Positions 54,605 through 62,038 of a stretch of 64,000 nucleotides of DNA are shown one piece after another; positions within the stretch are counted from its first letter, which is position 1, and the number at the start of each line of letters is the position of its first letter. Source of the stretch: Mycolicibacterium sphagni (GTDB taxonomy: Bacteria > Actinomycetota > Actinomycetes > Mycobacteriales > Mycobacteriaceae); assembly GCF_013337765.1 (NCBI RefSeq), contig NZ_VBSB01000005.1:124001-188000 (forward strand), in the 5' to 3' direction. The notes beneath the pieces were generated by a model. That model searched no databases. It worked only from the letters and a program-made list of their open reading frames with translations, and was not told the DNA's origin. A program made the position numbers and the translations under genes.

Positions 54605-55779
54605 AGCAGCGGAATCACGACCTCGACCGTCAGCCCGCCGCGAGGACCCGGTATCGCTTCGACCCGTCCGTCGTGCGCGAGGGCCACCGCGCGCACGATC
54701 GAAAGCCCAAGGCCGGCCCCGCTGAAAACGGGTGTACCGGAACGGTGTTCATCGTTGCCCAGCCGACGGAACGGCTCAAACATGACCTCCACATCGGCAG
54801 CCGAGACATGCGGTCCGGCGTTTTCCACGCGCACCCGGGCCCCACGTGCATCGGTCCCCACACCCACGTGCACCCATCCATTCTCGTGCACGTTGTAGCG
54901 CACGGCATTGTCGACCAGGTTGTCGATGAGACGTTGCAGGAGGGCCGGATCACCGGCCACCCGCACGGAATTGATCCTCGACGAGATCTGGATGCCGGCC
55001 TGCCCAGCCTGCTCCCGAACGCCGGCAATGGCCCGGTTCGCGGCTTCAGCCAGATCCACCTGCACCAATCGGTCGATGCGCTGGTCGCTGCTGGCCAGCA
55101 CCAGCAGTCCGTCGATGAGCCGTTCGTTCCGCTTGTTCACGCCCAGTAGCGTCTCGGCGAGTCGGCGTGTCGGCTCGACCAGGTCGGGATCCTCAAGCGC
55201 CACCTCGATGACCGTCCGATTAATGGCCAACGGCGTGCGTAACTCATGAGATGCGTTGGCCACAAAGCGATATCGACTGTCGAATGCCCGGTCGAGCCGT
55301 TCGAGCATCGCGTCGAACGTGTCAGCCAGTTCTTTGATCTCATCGGGCGGTCCGCTCAGTGAGATACGCTCGTGAAGGTTACGGTCGACGACGCGGCGCG
55401 CAGTTGCGGTGATCTCCTGCAGTGGCTGCAAGAACCGTCCGGCCAGTACCCAGCCGAATGCGAACGCCGCCAAGCCAACAACGACCAGGCACGCCAGCGA
55501 CCAGACCAGCATTGCACGCAGGGTGTCGTGACGCTGTTGTTCTGCCTGCTTGTTCAGGCCGATGACGAGGTCCTCGAGCAGCGGATGCGCCTGCAGGCCC
55601 CGCTGGCCCAGGAAAGTCTGCGCGGTCGCCAACGCGTTGACCCCGGGACTGTTGTCCAGAGACTGCCGCACATAGAAGTACATCACCGCCACCAGCAGCG
55701 ACCCGGCGACGAAAAACGCCCCGCCGTAGAGCACGGTCAGCCTGGTCCTGATGGTTCTGCCCCGCAGCGGCCAACCCAT
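54598..55779 (-). CDS. Sensor histidine kinase
   Basis: 393 residues from ATG 55779. Two membrane helices flank a periplasmic segment of about 55 residues (VNALATAQTFLGQRGLQAHP), then HAMP, HisKA with ASHELRTPLA (His178), and HATPase_c with N box DNLVDNAVRYN and G box GAGLGLSI. The frame reaches 55863; ATG 55779 gives the usual short basic N-terminus (MGWPLRGRTIRTRLTVLYGG), with GTG 55806 as an alternative. Its likely partner regulator is at 56878 on the opposite strand, an unusual split arrangement. The hemophore-like gene at 55881 lies immediately upstream on the same strand. Confidence 0.9.
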   Translation of the reverse strand: MGWPLRGRTIRTRLTVLYGGAFFVAGSLLVAVMYFYVRQSLDNSPGVNALATAQTFLGQRGLQAHPLLEDLVIGLNKQAEQQRHDTLRAMLVWSLACLVVVGLAAFAFGWVLAGRFLQPLQEITATARRVVDRNLHERISLSGPPDEIKELADTFDAMLERLDRAFDSRYRFVANASHELRTPLAINRTVIEVALEDPDLVEPTRRLAETLLGVNKRNERLIDGLLVLASSDQRIDRLVQVDLAEAANRAIAGVREQAGQAGIQISSRINSVRVAGDPALLQRLIDNLVDNAVRYNVHENGWVHVGVGTDARGARVRVENAGPHVSAADVEVMFEPFRRLGNDEHRSGTPVFSGAGLGLSIVRAVALAHDGRVEAIPGPRGGLTVEVVIPLLQ

Positions 55780-55880
55780 CAGCTGCCACGTCCCGAATGA
55801 TCGCACCCGTTCATCGTCGCCGATCTGATGCTGGCCCGCTGTGAGGACGTAGTCGTCGAGCACCCCGTCGCCGCCATCGC

Positions 55881-56255
55881 TCAGCCGCCGAGCGGGCCCG
55901 GCGGCAGTGCAACGCCGCAGCGCTGGGCGAACTCGTTGAGCGGAGCGCGCAGATGTTGCAGGTCAGCACGCACAGACGGGTTTGCGTCCAGGTACTGCTG
56001 GGCATCGGCACGCATCTGTGGACGTGGCTCACCTTTGAGCTTGGTGAATGCATCGTTGACATCGGGATGGGCGTCCAGATAGTCGGCTGTACTGCCGGCC
56101 ACCGCCGATATCGTGCGGGCCAGCCCACTTGCGGTGCAGTCGGCGGCCGCTGCCGCCGGTGCGACCGGCGCGACGGCCAGAACTGCGGCAGTGACGGTGA
56201 CACCGACAAAGACGCGTCGTACTACCGACGCCGGAATGATGAATCTGGTGGCCAT
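55881..56255 (-). CDS. Hemophore-type secreted protein (hemophore-related) 2
   Basis: 124 residues. Signal peptide (VTAAVLAVAPVAPAAAA), then a helical domain with two cysteines: DCTASGLARTISAVAGSTAD, YLDAHPDVNDAFTKL and LNEFAQRCGV. The CTAS-x-LA start, YL-x2-HP and C-terminal Cys match the mycobacterial hemophore-related/heme-binding family. AAAGGACG precedes the ATG. About 100 bp upstream of the kinase gene on the same strand, so probably co-transcribed with it. Confidence 0.78.
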   Translation of the reverse strand: MATRFIIPASVVRRVFVGVTVTAAVLAVAPVAPAAAAADCTASGLARTISAVAGSTADYLDAHPDVNDAFTKLKGEPRPQMRADAQQYLDANPSVRADLQHLRAPLNEFAQRCGVALPPGPLGG

Positions 56256-56341
56256 TGGTGCAGCCGTCCTTTCGGTCGTCTCGGAGCGCCCGACGGATGC
56301 CAGACGCGTGGATCATCGTGCCGTCGCGTTTGTTTGGTCAG

Positions 56342-56360
56342 CGTGAGGACAACCCTCACG
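56342..56360. promoter_or_regulatory. Inverted repeat CGTGAGG-N5-CCTCACG
   Basis: Perfect 7-bp arms (56342-56348, 56354-56360) in the 170-bp divergent region between the hemophore-2/kinase unit and the Gly-rich gene. Confidence 0.5.
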
Positions 56361-56425
56361 GTGACCGAACACCACCCACACCACACTGACGACTGCACGA
56401 ATTCATCGACATGGAAGGAAGATTC

Positions 56426-56761
56426 ATGATGAGTTATCGGACAATCGCCATTCGGGCGCTGGTGGGCTTCGGCGGTGTCGCGGCAGTAATTGCAGTGCCA
56501 CTGGCCGCCCTCTCAGGAGTGGCCAATGCCGACCCCGGCGTGGGTTGGGGTGCGCCGGGGCCGGGCATCCTGCCCGGCCTCGGATTCGGCGGCGTTGGGG
56601 GCCCTGCGTCCGGGCTCGGTGTACTGCCGGGTGCCGGACTCGGCGCCCCAGGGGCTGGTGTTCTGCCCGGGCCTGGTCTGGGCGGCCTCGGCGGTCCGCT
56701 GTCAGGTCTCGGTGTACTACCCGGTGCGGGCATCGGGCTGCCGGGTCTGGGTCTGATCTGA
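56426..56761 (+). CDS. Secreted Gly/Pro/Leu-rich repeat protein
   Basis: 111 residues from ATG 56426 (AAGGAAG upstream; ATG 56411 overlaps that site). Signal peptide (VAAVIAVPLAALSGVANA) then an almost pure Gly/Pro/Leu/Ala sequence built from two imperfect copies of about 32 residues, each containing GVLPG and GLGGxGGPxSGLGVLPGAG. It ends GLPGLGLI. Such sequences occur in mycobacterial exported proteins of unknown function. Located between the two halves of the two-component system. Confidence 0.65.
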   Translation: MMSYRTIAIRALVGFGGVAAVIAVPLAALSGVANADPGVGWGAPGPGILPGLGFGGVGGPASGLGVLPGAGLGAPGAGVLPGPGLGGLGGPLSGLGVLPGAGIGLPGLGLI

Positions 56762-56826
56762 TCGGTTGAAGGCGGGCGTGTGGCGCGGGGTGCCACGCTG
56801 GCGCGCCGCACGCCCGCCACCAGCAC

Positions 56827-56845
56827 CTGTGAAGTTTCCTCACAG
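56827..56845. promoter_or_regulatory. Inverted repeat CTGTGA-N7-TCACAG before the response regulator
   Basis: Perfect 6-bp arms (56827-56832, 56840-56845), about 20 bp upstream of CATACT (56866-56871), which lies 6 nt before ATG 56878 and could be a leaderless -10. Confidence 0.5.
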
Positions 56846-56877
56846 CCACCTAACGCAGCCGGGGGCATACTTTCGAC

Positions 56878-57534
56878 ATGCGGGTGCTGGTCGTCGAAGA
56901 CGAAGTCGTGCTGGCCGACGCCATCGCCGCGGGCCTGCGCCGCCACGCGATGGCCGTCGACATCGCATATGACGGAGCCAGCGGACTTGAACGCGCCACC
57001 GTCAACGACTACGACGTGATCGTCCTGGACCGCGGCCTTCCCGTCCTCTCCGGTGACGATGTCTGCGCCGAACTGTCCACAACCGGCCGACTCGCGCGGA
57101 TCCTGATGCTCACCGCGGCCAGCGCTGTCGCAGACCGGGTCAATGGGCTGCAACTCGGCGCCGACGACTATCTGCGCAAGCCGTTCGCCTTCACTGAGCT
57201 GGTGGCGCGAGTCCAGGCGCTGAGCCGGCGATCGCAAGCGGCGGTGCCGCCGATCCTGGAGCGCAGCGGCATTCGGCTCGATCCCCATATGCTCACCGTA
57301 ACGAGAGATGGTGTTCCGATTAGCCTGTCCCGCAAGGAATTCGCGGTTCTGGCCGAGTTGCTGCGCGCGAACGGCGCCGTGGTTTCCGCCGAACACCTCT
57401 TGGAGAAGGTCTGGGACGAGCACGCTGATCCGTTCACCGGAGCGGTGCGCTACACGATCATGATGTTGCGTCGCAAACTGGGGCCGCCGTCGATCATCGA
57501 CACCGAAACCGGTGTCGGATATCGACTCACGTGA
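56878..57534 (+). CDS. OmpR/PhoB-family response regulator
   Basis: 218 residues. Receiver domain: acidic pair VVEDE, phospho-acceptor Asp51 in VIVLDRGLP, and Lys in DYLRKPF. C-terminal winged helix: LSRKEFAVLAELLRANGAVV, then VRYTIMMLRRKLG and DTETGVGYRLT. DNA-binding transcription factor presumed to be phosphorylated by the kinase at 54598-55779. It resembles TrcR/PrrA-like regulators rather than PhoP. Probably leaderless. Confidence 0.92.
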   Translation: MRVLVVEDEVVLADAIAAGLRRHAMAVDIAYDGASGLERATVNDYDVIVLDRGLPVLSGDDVCAELSTTGRLARILMLTAASAVADRVNGLQLGADDYLRKPFAFTELVARVQALSRRSQAAVPPILERSGIRLDPHMLTVTRDGVPISLSRKEFAVLAELLRANGAVVSAEHLLEKVWDEHADPFTGAVRYTIMMLRRKLGPPSIIDTETGVGYRLT

Positions 57535-57663
57535 CCCCGGTGCCGGCACCGATATCGCCGAACCCAGTAGCCGGTGGAATCGCTGGTATGCGCCGGTCAC
57601 CCCGGCCGGCGTAGCGGACGCGCCACGCGGCTACTTCGCGATCGCGACGAAAGGCTAAGCGGG

Positions 57664-57723
57664 GTCGATTCAGACATGAGAGCGAGTCTTGCGACGAATC
57701 CTCACTCTGAGGTCTGACTCGAC
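57664..57723. terminator. Long imperfect hairpin between convergent genes
   Basis: Arms 57664-57686 and 57701-57723 pair over 23 positions with few mismatches (outer GTCGATTCAGAC with GTCTGACTCGAC); loop of 14 nt. Bidirectional terminator for the response regulator and the CMD gene is the likely role. Confidence 0.55.
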
Positions 57724-57731
57724 GGCGATTT

Positions 57732-58169
57732 CTAGTCGTCCAACTTCTTGCCGCTGTGCATCTTGAGGGCGTCGTTGACGTTCGCCTTCTTGTCCTCGCC
57801 TTTGCCCGCCTCGGCGGCCTTCTTGCGCTTGGCCGTGACCTTGGTGACGGCTCCGTCCAGCTTCGAGCCCAACGGGAAACCGAGGTAGTGCGTCAGGAAG
57901 ATCGCCATCTCCTTGAGCTCCTCGGGCGTGAGCTCCTCGTTGTGCAGCGCGGCGTTGGCCTGAATCTCGGCCAGATCCGAGATACCGAGGGCAGTAACGA
58001 CGGTCAGCGTCATGATGCGCTTGTCCCGCATGGTCAGTCCGGGTCGCGTCCAGATGGTGCCGAACAGATGGTCGGCGGTCAGCGCGAAGTAGTCACCAGG
58101 CGAGTCCGGCATCTCCCAGCCGTAGACCTCGTTCATCTTTTCCAGGCCCTTGCGGCGCAACTCGTCCAT
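57732..58169 (-). CDS. Carboxymuconolactone decarboxylase-family protein (Rv0771 family)
   Basis: 145 residues from ATG 58169 (GAAGGAG five nt upstream). CMD/AhpD-like fold: FGTIWTRPGLTMRDKRIMTL, VVTALGISDLAEIQANAALH. The usual C-x2-C redox pair of AhpD is absent, so a decarboxylase/lactonase-type role is likelier than peroxidase. A Lys-rich tail (KVTAKRKKAAEAGKGEDKKA) is unusual. Last gene of the ALDH-SDR-HIBADH-CMD operon, as in M. tuberculosis Rv0768-Rv0771. Confidence 0.87.
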   Translation of the reverse strand: MDELRRKGLEKMNEVYGWEMPDSPGDYFALTADHLFGTIWTRPGLTMRDKRIMTLTVVTALGISDLAEIQANAALHNEELTPEELKEMAIFLTHYLGFPLGSKLDGAVTKVTAKRKKAAEAGKGEDKKANVNDALKMHSGKKLDD

Positions 58170-58171
58170 CG

Positions 58172-59020
58172 TCACTCCTTCGTGTGTGGGACACCGAGCC
58201 CGGCGGCCAGGTCCCGTAATGCGATCTCGGCCAGTGGCAATTCCACACCGGTGGCTTCACCGAGAGCCAGGGCCAACTTCAGATCCTTCTCGGCCAACCC
58301 GCGGGTGTGCACGAACATGTTGTAGACGAAGTGATCAGGCTGAAGCGGTTTGGTGTCGTCGCGGACCATGATCGCACCGGGGCCACCACTCTGGGCGTCA
58401 CTATGCCGCACGACCCGGCCCAGCTTCTGCAGGTCGATACCCGCCGCCTCGGCAAGCCTCGAGGCCTCGCACGCGGCGGTAAAACCGATGAAGGTCAGCA
58501 TGTTTCGGGCGATCTTCATCCGGGTTCCCGCTCCCGGCTCGCCGGCGCGGACCACCATCGAGGCCCACTGTTTGAACACCGGCTTGACGAGTTCGTAGGC
58601 CTCGTCATCCGCGCCGACCATGACGGCCAGCTCACCCTTGTCGGCGGCGCCGGCGCCACCACTGACCGGCGCATCAACGATACGAATACCTTTGGGCTGC
58701 AACTGTTCAGCCAACTCAGCGGCGGTCCCCGGCTCGATCGTGGAATGGATCGCGATGACCGTTCCTGGCTTGGCGTGTTCGGCGAGCTGGCCCACCACAT
58801 CGCGGACCTGCTCGTCGTTGAGCACGGTGACTTCGATGACATCGGCCTTCGCGACATCGGCGACACTGTCCGCCAGGGTGGCGCCGAGTTCGGCCAGCGG
58901 CGTCATGGCCTCGGTCCGCACATCGAAGACGATGAGTCCACCGGGCCACTCGACCAGCCGCTTGGCCATCGGCGCACCCTGGTTACCCAGCCCGATGTAC
59001 CCGACCTTGACGTCACTCAC
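58172..59020 (-). CDS. 3-hydroxyisobutyrate dehydrogenase-family protein (Rv0770)
   Basis: 282 residues from GTG 59020. Rossmann motif GYIGLGNQGAPMAKRL, substrate motif DAPVSGGAGAADKGELAVMV and catalytic Lys in GTRMKIARNML. NAD(P)-dependent beta-hydroxyacid dehydrogenase. The frame extends to 59101; GTG 59020 overlaps the SDR stop by 4 nt. Substrate in this operon unknown. Confidence 0.92.
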   Translation of the reverse strand: MSDVKVGYIGLGNQGAPMAKRLVEWPGGLIVFDVRTEAMTPLAELGATLADSVADVAKADVIEVTVLNDEQVRDVVGQLAEHAKPGTVIAIHSTIEPGTAAELAEQLQPKGIRIVDAPVSGGAGAADKGELAVMVGADDEAYELVKPVFKQWASMVVRAGEPGAGTRMKIARNMLTFIGFTAACEASRLAEAAGIDLQKLGRVVRHSDAQSGGPGAIMVRDDTKPLQPDHFVYNMFVHTRGLAEKDLKLALALGEATGVELPLAEIALRDLAAGLGVPHTKE

Positions 59021-59769
59021 GAGCGGAAGATCTGTCCGCCGTCGACGTTGAAGATCTGGCCGGTGATCCACTTGGCATGATCCGACAGGAGGAACAGGCA
59101 CATGCCCACCAGATCGTCGACTTCACCCATGCGCGACAACGGGATTCCCTTGACGATGTCGGCGACCATCTCCTGCGGAGTGGTGGTGCGGTTGGCCTCG
59201 GTGTTGATCGGGCCCGGCGCAATCGCGTTGATGCGGATGTTCTGGCCACCGAGTTCGGTCGCCAGCTGTTGGGTGAGACTGTTGACCCCGGCCTTCGCCA
59301 GTCCGTAGAAGTTCGAGTACAGCCATGCCGCCGTGGACGATTGATTGATAATCGCACCGCCGCCGCGCTTGGCCATCTTCCGGTACACCGCACGGGTACA
59401 CACCAGCGCGCCATCGAGATTCACGCTCATGAACTTCTTGTAGTAGTCCCAGTCGACGGTGATCAGGAAGTCCAGCTTCATCCCGCCGAAGATCGCGGCG
59501 TTGTTCACCAGGTAGTCGATACCGCCGAACTCGGCCAGCGTCTGATCGGCCACCGCCTTGGCCGACACCGGGTCACTTACGTCGACGGGCAGTGCGAGCG
59601 CGGTGCCGCCCTCGCCCTTTATGCCGTCGGTAACCTTCTGTGCGCCTTCGATATTGATGTCGGCGACCACCACGGCCGCACCTTCGCGGGCCAGCGCCTC
59701 GGCGTAGGCCTGACCGATGCCGCCGCCCGCGCCGGTGACGATGGCCACCTTGTTGTCGAACTGTCCCAT
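59017..59769 (-). CDS. Short-chain dehydrogenase/reductase (Rv0769)
   Basis: 250 residues from ATG 59769 (AGGAG upstream; the frame extends to 59802). Classical SDR: VTGAGGGIG, NNAAI, Ser-Tyr-Lys set with NQSSTAAW and YGLAKAG, ending ITGQIFNVDGG. Second gene of the ALDH operon, coupled to the HIBADH gene. Confidence 0.9.
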   Translation of the reverse strand: MGQFDNKVAIVTGAGGGIGQAYAEALAREGAAVVVADINIEGAQKVTDGIKGEGGTALALPVDVSDPVSAKAVADQTLAEFGGIDYLVNNAAIFGGMKLDFLITVDWDYYKKFMSVNLDGALVCTRAVYRKMAKRGGGAIINQSSTAAWLYSNFYGLAKAGVNSLTQQLATELGGQNIRINAIAPGPINTEANRTTTPQEMVADIVKGIPLSRMGEVDDLVGMCLFLLSDHAKWITGQIFNVDGGQIFRS

Positions 59770-59802
59770 GCTCTCCTGCTCTTCCTTTGGTGCGGGCCGC
59801 AT

Positions 59803-61269
59803 CTAGACAGCCGTGGCAATGACTTTCAGTTCCAGGTATTCCTCGAAGCCGGCCAAGCCCATTTCTCGGCCGACTCCGGACTGCTTGTATCCGCCGAACG
59901 GCACGTCCGCGGAGTACCACACCCCGCCGTTGACGTTGACCGTTCCGACCCGCAGTCGGTTCGCGACACCTTGCGCGCGTTCGTTGTCGCCGCTGAACAC
60001 ACTGCCCGACAAGCCGTATGGCGAATCGTTGGCGATGCGAATCGCGTCGTCGTCACCATCGTGAGCGATCACCGTCAGCACCGGACCGAAAATCTCTTCG
60101 CGCGCCACCCGCGCACTATTGTCCAGTCCGGCGATCACCGTCGGCTCGATGAAGTACCCGGTGTCACGATCGGCCGGGCGTCCGCCGCCGCATGCGAACC
60201 GGCCGCCTTCTTCGATCGCGAGGTCGAGGTAGGACTGCACCCGGTCGCGTTGCCGTTCGGAAATGACCGGCCCGCAAATGGTTCCGGGGTTCGTCGGGTC
60301 ACCCGGCTTGAGCCCGGCCATCGTTGCCGCGGCGGCCTCGACGGCGTCGTCGTAGCGTGCTTTGGGCACCACCAGGCGGGTGGTGATCGCGCAGCCCTGT
60401 CCGGCGTGCATCGAGGCGGTGAACGCCGCCATCGAGCAGGCCCCCGCCAGATCGGCATCGTCGAGCACCAGGAACGCCGACTTGCCGCCGAGCTCCAGGA
60501 AGACCTTCTTGATCGTGGCCGCGCCGGCCGCCATCACCGCACGTCCGGTATTGGTCGAGCCGGTGAACGACACCATGTCGATCCGCGGGTCACTGGACAG
60601 CAGCGCCCCGACCGAATGGTCGTTCGAGGTGACGATGTTGACCACACCCGGTGGGATATCGGTGTGTTCGGCGATCAGTTCGCCGAGAACCGCAGCACAC
60701 CAAGGGGTATCGGGTGCGGGCTTGAGCACGATCGTGTTGCCCGCCGCCAGCGCGGGGCCGAGCTTGGCGAGGTTGATCTGGTGCGGGAAGTTCCACGGGG
60801 TGATCGCACCGACGACGCCGACCGCCTCCCGGGCGATGGCTCGCTGGGTCTTGATGCCCATCGGCGATGCCACGCCGAGATCCTGCCGCCAGGAATAGCT
60901 CTCGGCGGTGTCCGCACTGAAGGACAGGTCCTCGACCGGCCCCTCGAGCTGTGCCGCTGAGGTCAGCATGCGCGGCGCACCCACCTCGGCGATGGTCATA
61001 TCGCGCAGCTCTTCGACGTTGGCCTTCATCGCGTCACGCAACTGGCGGATGCTGCGCACCCGCAGTTCGGTATTGGTGGACCAGTCGGTGGTATCGAAGG
61101 CACGGCGCGCGGCATCGATGGCCCGGCTCATGTCCTCGGCGTCACCATCGGCGGCGGTGCCCAAGATCTCCTCGGTCGCCGGATTGATCGTCGGATATCT
61201 GCCGTTGCCACCCGGCACCAGCTTCCCGTCGATGAAGAGATCGCTGTTCCTGTCGGCCGCAATCGCCAT
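59803..61269 (-). CDS. NAD-dependent aldehyde dehydrogenase (Rv0768 family)
   Basis: 488 residues. NAD site and catalysis: GAITPWNFP, SFTGSTNTGRAV, general base Glu in LELGGKSAFLV, nucleophile Cys in HAGQGCAITTR and the EEIFGPVL segment. First gene of the operon ALDH-SDR-HIBADH-CMD. GGGAG upstream of ATG 61269. Promoter region contains a GGACA-N2-TGTCC palindrome that is repeated at the divergent TetR start, so TetR control is likely. Confidence 0.93.
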   Translation of the reverse strand: MAIAADRNSDLFIDGKLVPGGNGRYPTINPATEEILGTAADGDAEDMSRAIDAARRAFDTTDWSTNTELRVRSIRQLRDAMKANVEELRDMTIAEVGAPRMLTSAAQLEGPVEDLSFSADTAESYSWRQDLGVASPMGIKTQRAIAREAVGVVGAITPWNFPHQINLAKLGPALAAGNTIVLKPAPDTPWCAAVLGELIAEHTDIPPGVVNIVTSNDHSVGALLSSDPRIDMVSFTGSTNTGRAVMAAGAATIKKVFLELGGKSAFLVLDDADLAGACSMAAFTASMHAGQGCAITTRLVVPKARYDDAVEAAAATMAGLKPGDPTNPGTICGPVISERQRDRVQSYLDLAIEEGGRFACGGGRPADRDTGYFIEPTVIAGLDNSARVAREEIFGPVLTVIAHDGDDDAIRIANDSPYGLSGSVFSGDNERAQGVANRLRVGTVNVNGGVWYSADVPFGGYKQSGVGREMGLAGFEEYLELKVIATAV

Positions 61270-61291
61270 CCCGACTCCCGTCTGCTTCGTT

Positions 61292-61303
61292 GGACACGTG
61301 TCC
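61292..61303. promoter_or_regulatory. Operator 1: GGACACGTGTCC palindrome
   Basis: Perfect 12-bp palindrome 23 bp upstream of the aldehyde dehydrogenase start. It shares GGACA-N2-TGTCC with operator 2. Confidence 0.7.
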
Positions 61304-61432
61304 GAGATTCCGTCTTTCGCACCCTAGCCGCAGACGCCTCCGCGGTGCAAGACTCTTCGGGAAAGTCAACCCCGTCAACCAATTGAGCTGCGAATTTACC
61401 CCGATCGCTTGCCCTCCGGGCCACCATTCCGA

Positions 61433-61438
61433 TAACTT
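61433..61438 (+). promoter_or_regulatory. -10 element (TAACTT) of the leaderless tetR gene
   Basis: TAACTT ends 6 nt before GTG 61445, immediately followed by operator 2. Confidence 0.6.
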
Positions 61439-61450
61439 GGACATGTGTCC
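61439..61450. promoter_or_regulatory. Operator 2: GGACATGTGTCC overlapping the tetR start
   Basis: Differs from operator 1 by one central base and is flanked by T and A (TGGACA-TG-TGTCCA). It contains the GTG start codon of tetR, so a bound repressor would block the transcription start: autoregulation. Confidence 0.7.
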
Positions 61451-62038
61451 AGCGATGCCGTGCTAGCCGTCACCCCTGATGGTGATGACGCACCGCGCAA
61501 TCGCCGCCAGGAAGAAACCTTCCGCAAGGTGCTGCGAGCCGGTCTGGAGATGCTGCGCGAAACGTCGTACGCCGATCTGACGGTGCGGGCCGTTGCGGCC
61601 CGCGCGAAGGTCGCACCGGCGACCGCGTATACCTACTTCTCCTCGAAGAATCATCTGATCGCCGAGGTCTATCTCGACCTGATGCGTCAGGTCCCCTATT
61701 TCACCGATGTCAACGACAGTCGGCTGCACCGCGTCGAGCAGACACTGCGCAGCCTGGCCCTGGTGATCGCCGATGAGCCGGAGTTCGCCGCGGCGTGCAC
61801 CACCGCGGTACTGAGCAACGACGCCGGGGTGCACCCGGCGCGCGATCGCATCGGGGCCGAAATTCACAAGCGGATCAAGTCGGCATTGGGGCCGGACGCC
61901 GATCCGCAGATCGTGTCCGCCTTGGAGATGACCTACTACGGCGCGCTCGTGCACGCCGGCACCGGGGCCATGAGCTACCGCCAGGTCGCCGACCGGATCG
62001 GGTATGTCGCGGGACTTATCTTGGGAGAGAACCAATGA
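61445..62038 (+). CDS. TetR-family regulator (Rv0767c family)
   Basis: 197 residues. HTH: FRKVLRAGLEMLRETSYADL, TVRAVAARAKVAPATAYTYF, SSKNHLIAEV. Leaderless GTG inside operator 2. Its stop overlaps the CYP123 start (ATGA), so it is co-translated with cyp123 and the SDR behind it, and it faces the divergent ALDH operon. Probably autoregulates and represses both directions (inference from operator placement). Confidence 0.9.
   Translation: MSSDAVLAVTPDGDDAPRNRRQEETFRKVLRAGLEMLRETSYADLTVRAVAARAKVAPATAYTYFSSKNHLIAEVYLDLMRQVPYFTDVNDSRLHRVEQTLRSLALVIADEPEFAAACTTAVLSNDAGVHPARDRIGAEIHKRIKSALGPDADPQIVSALEMTYYGALVHAGTGAMSYRQVADRIGYVAGLILGENQ

Noticed and set aside
54598..57534. Assigning the kinase and regulator as PhoR/PhoP
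   Set aside because: PhoPR lies not far away in the M. tuberculosis order, but the receiver sequence here differs clearly from PhoP and the genes are not in tandem.
59077..60960. 627-codon open frame opposite SDR and aldehyde dehydrogenase
   Set aside because: Antisense shadow; the minus strand has complete family motifs.
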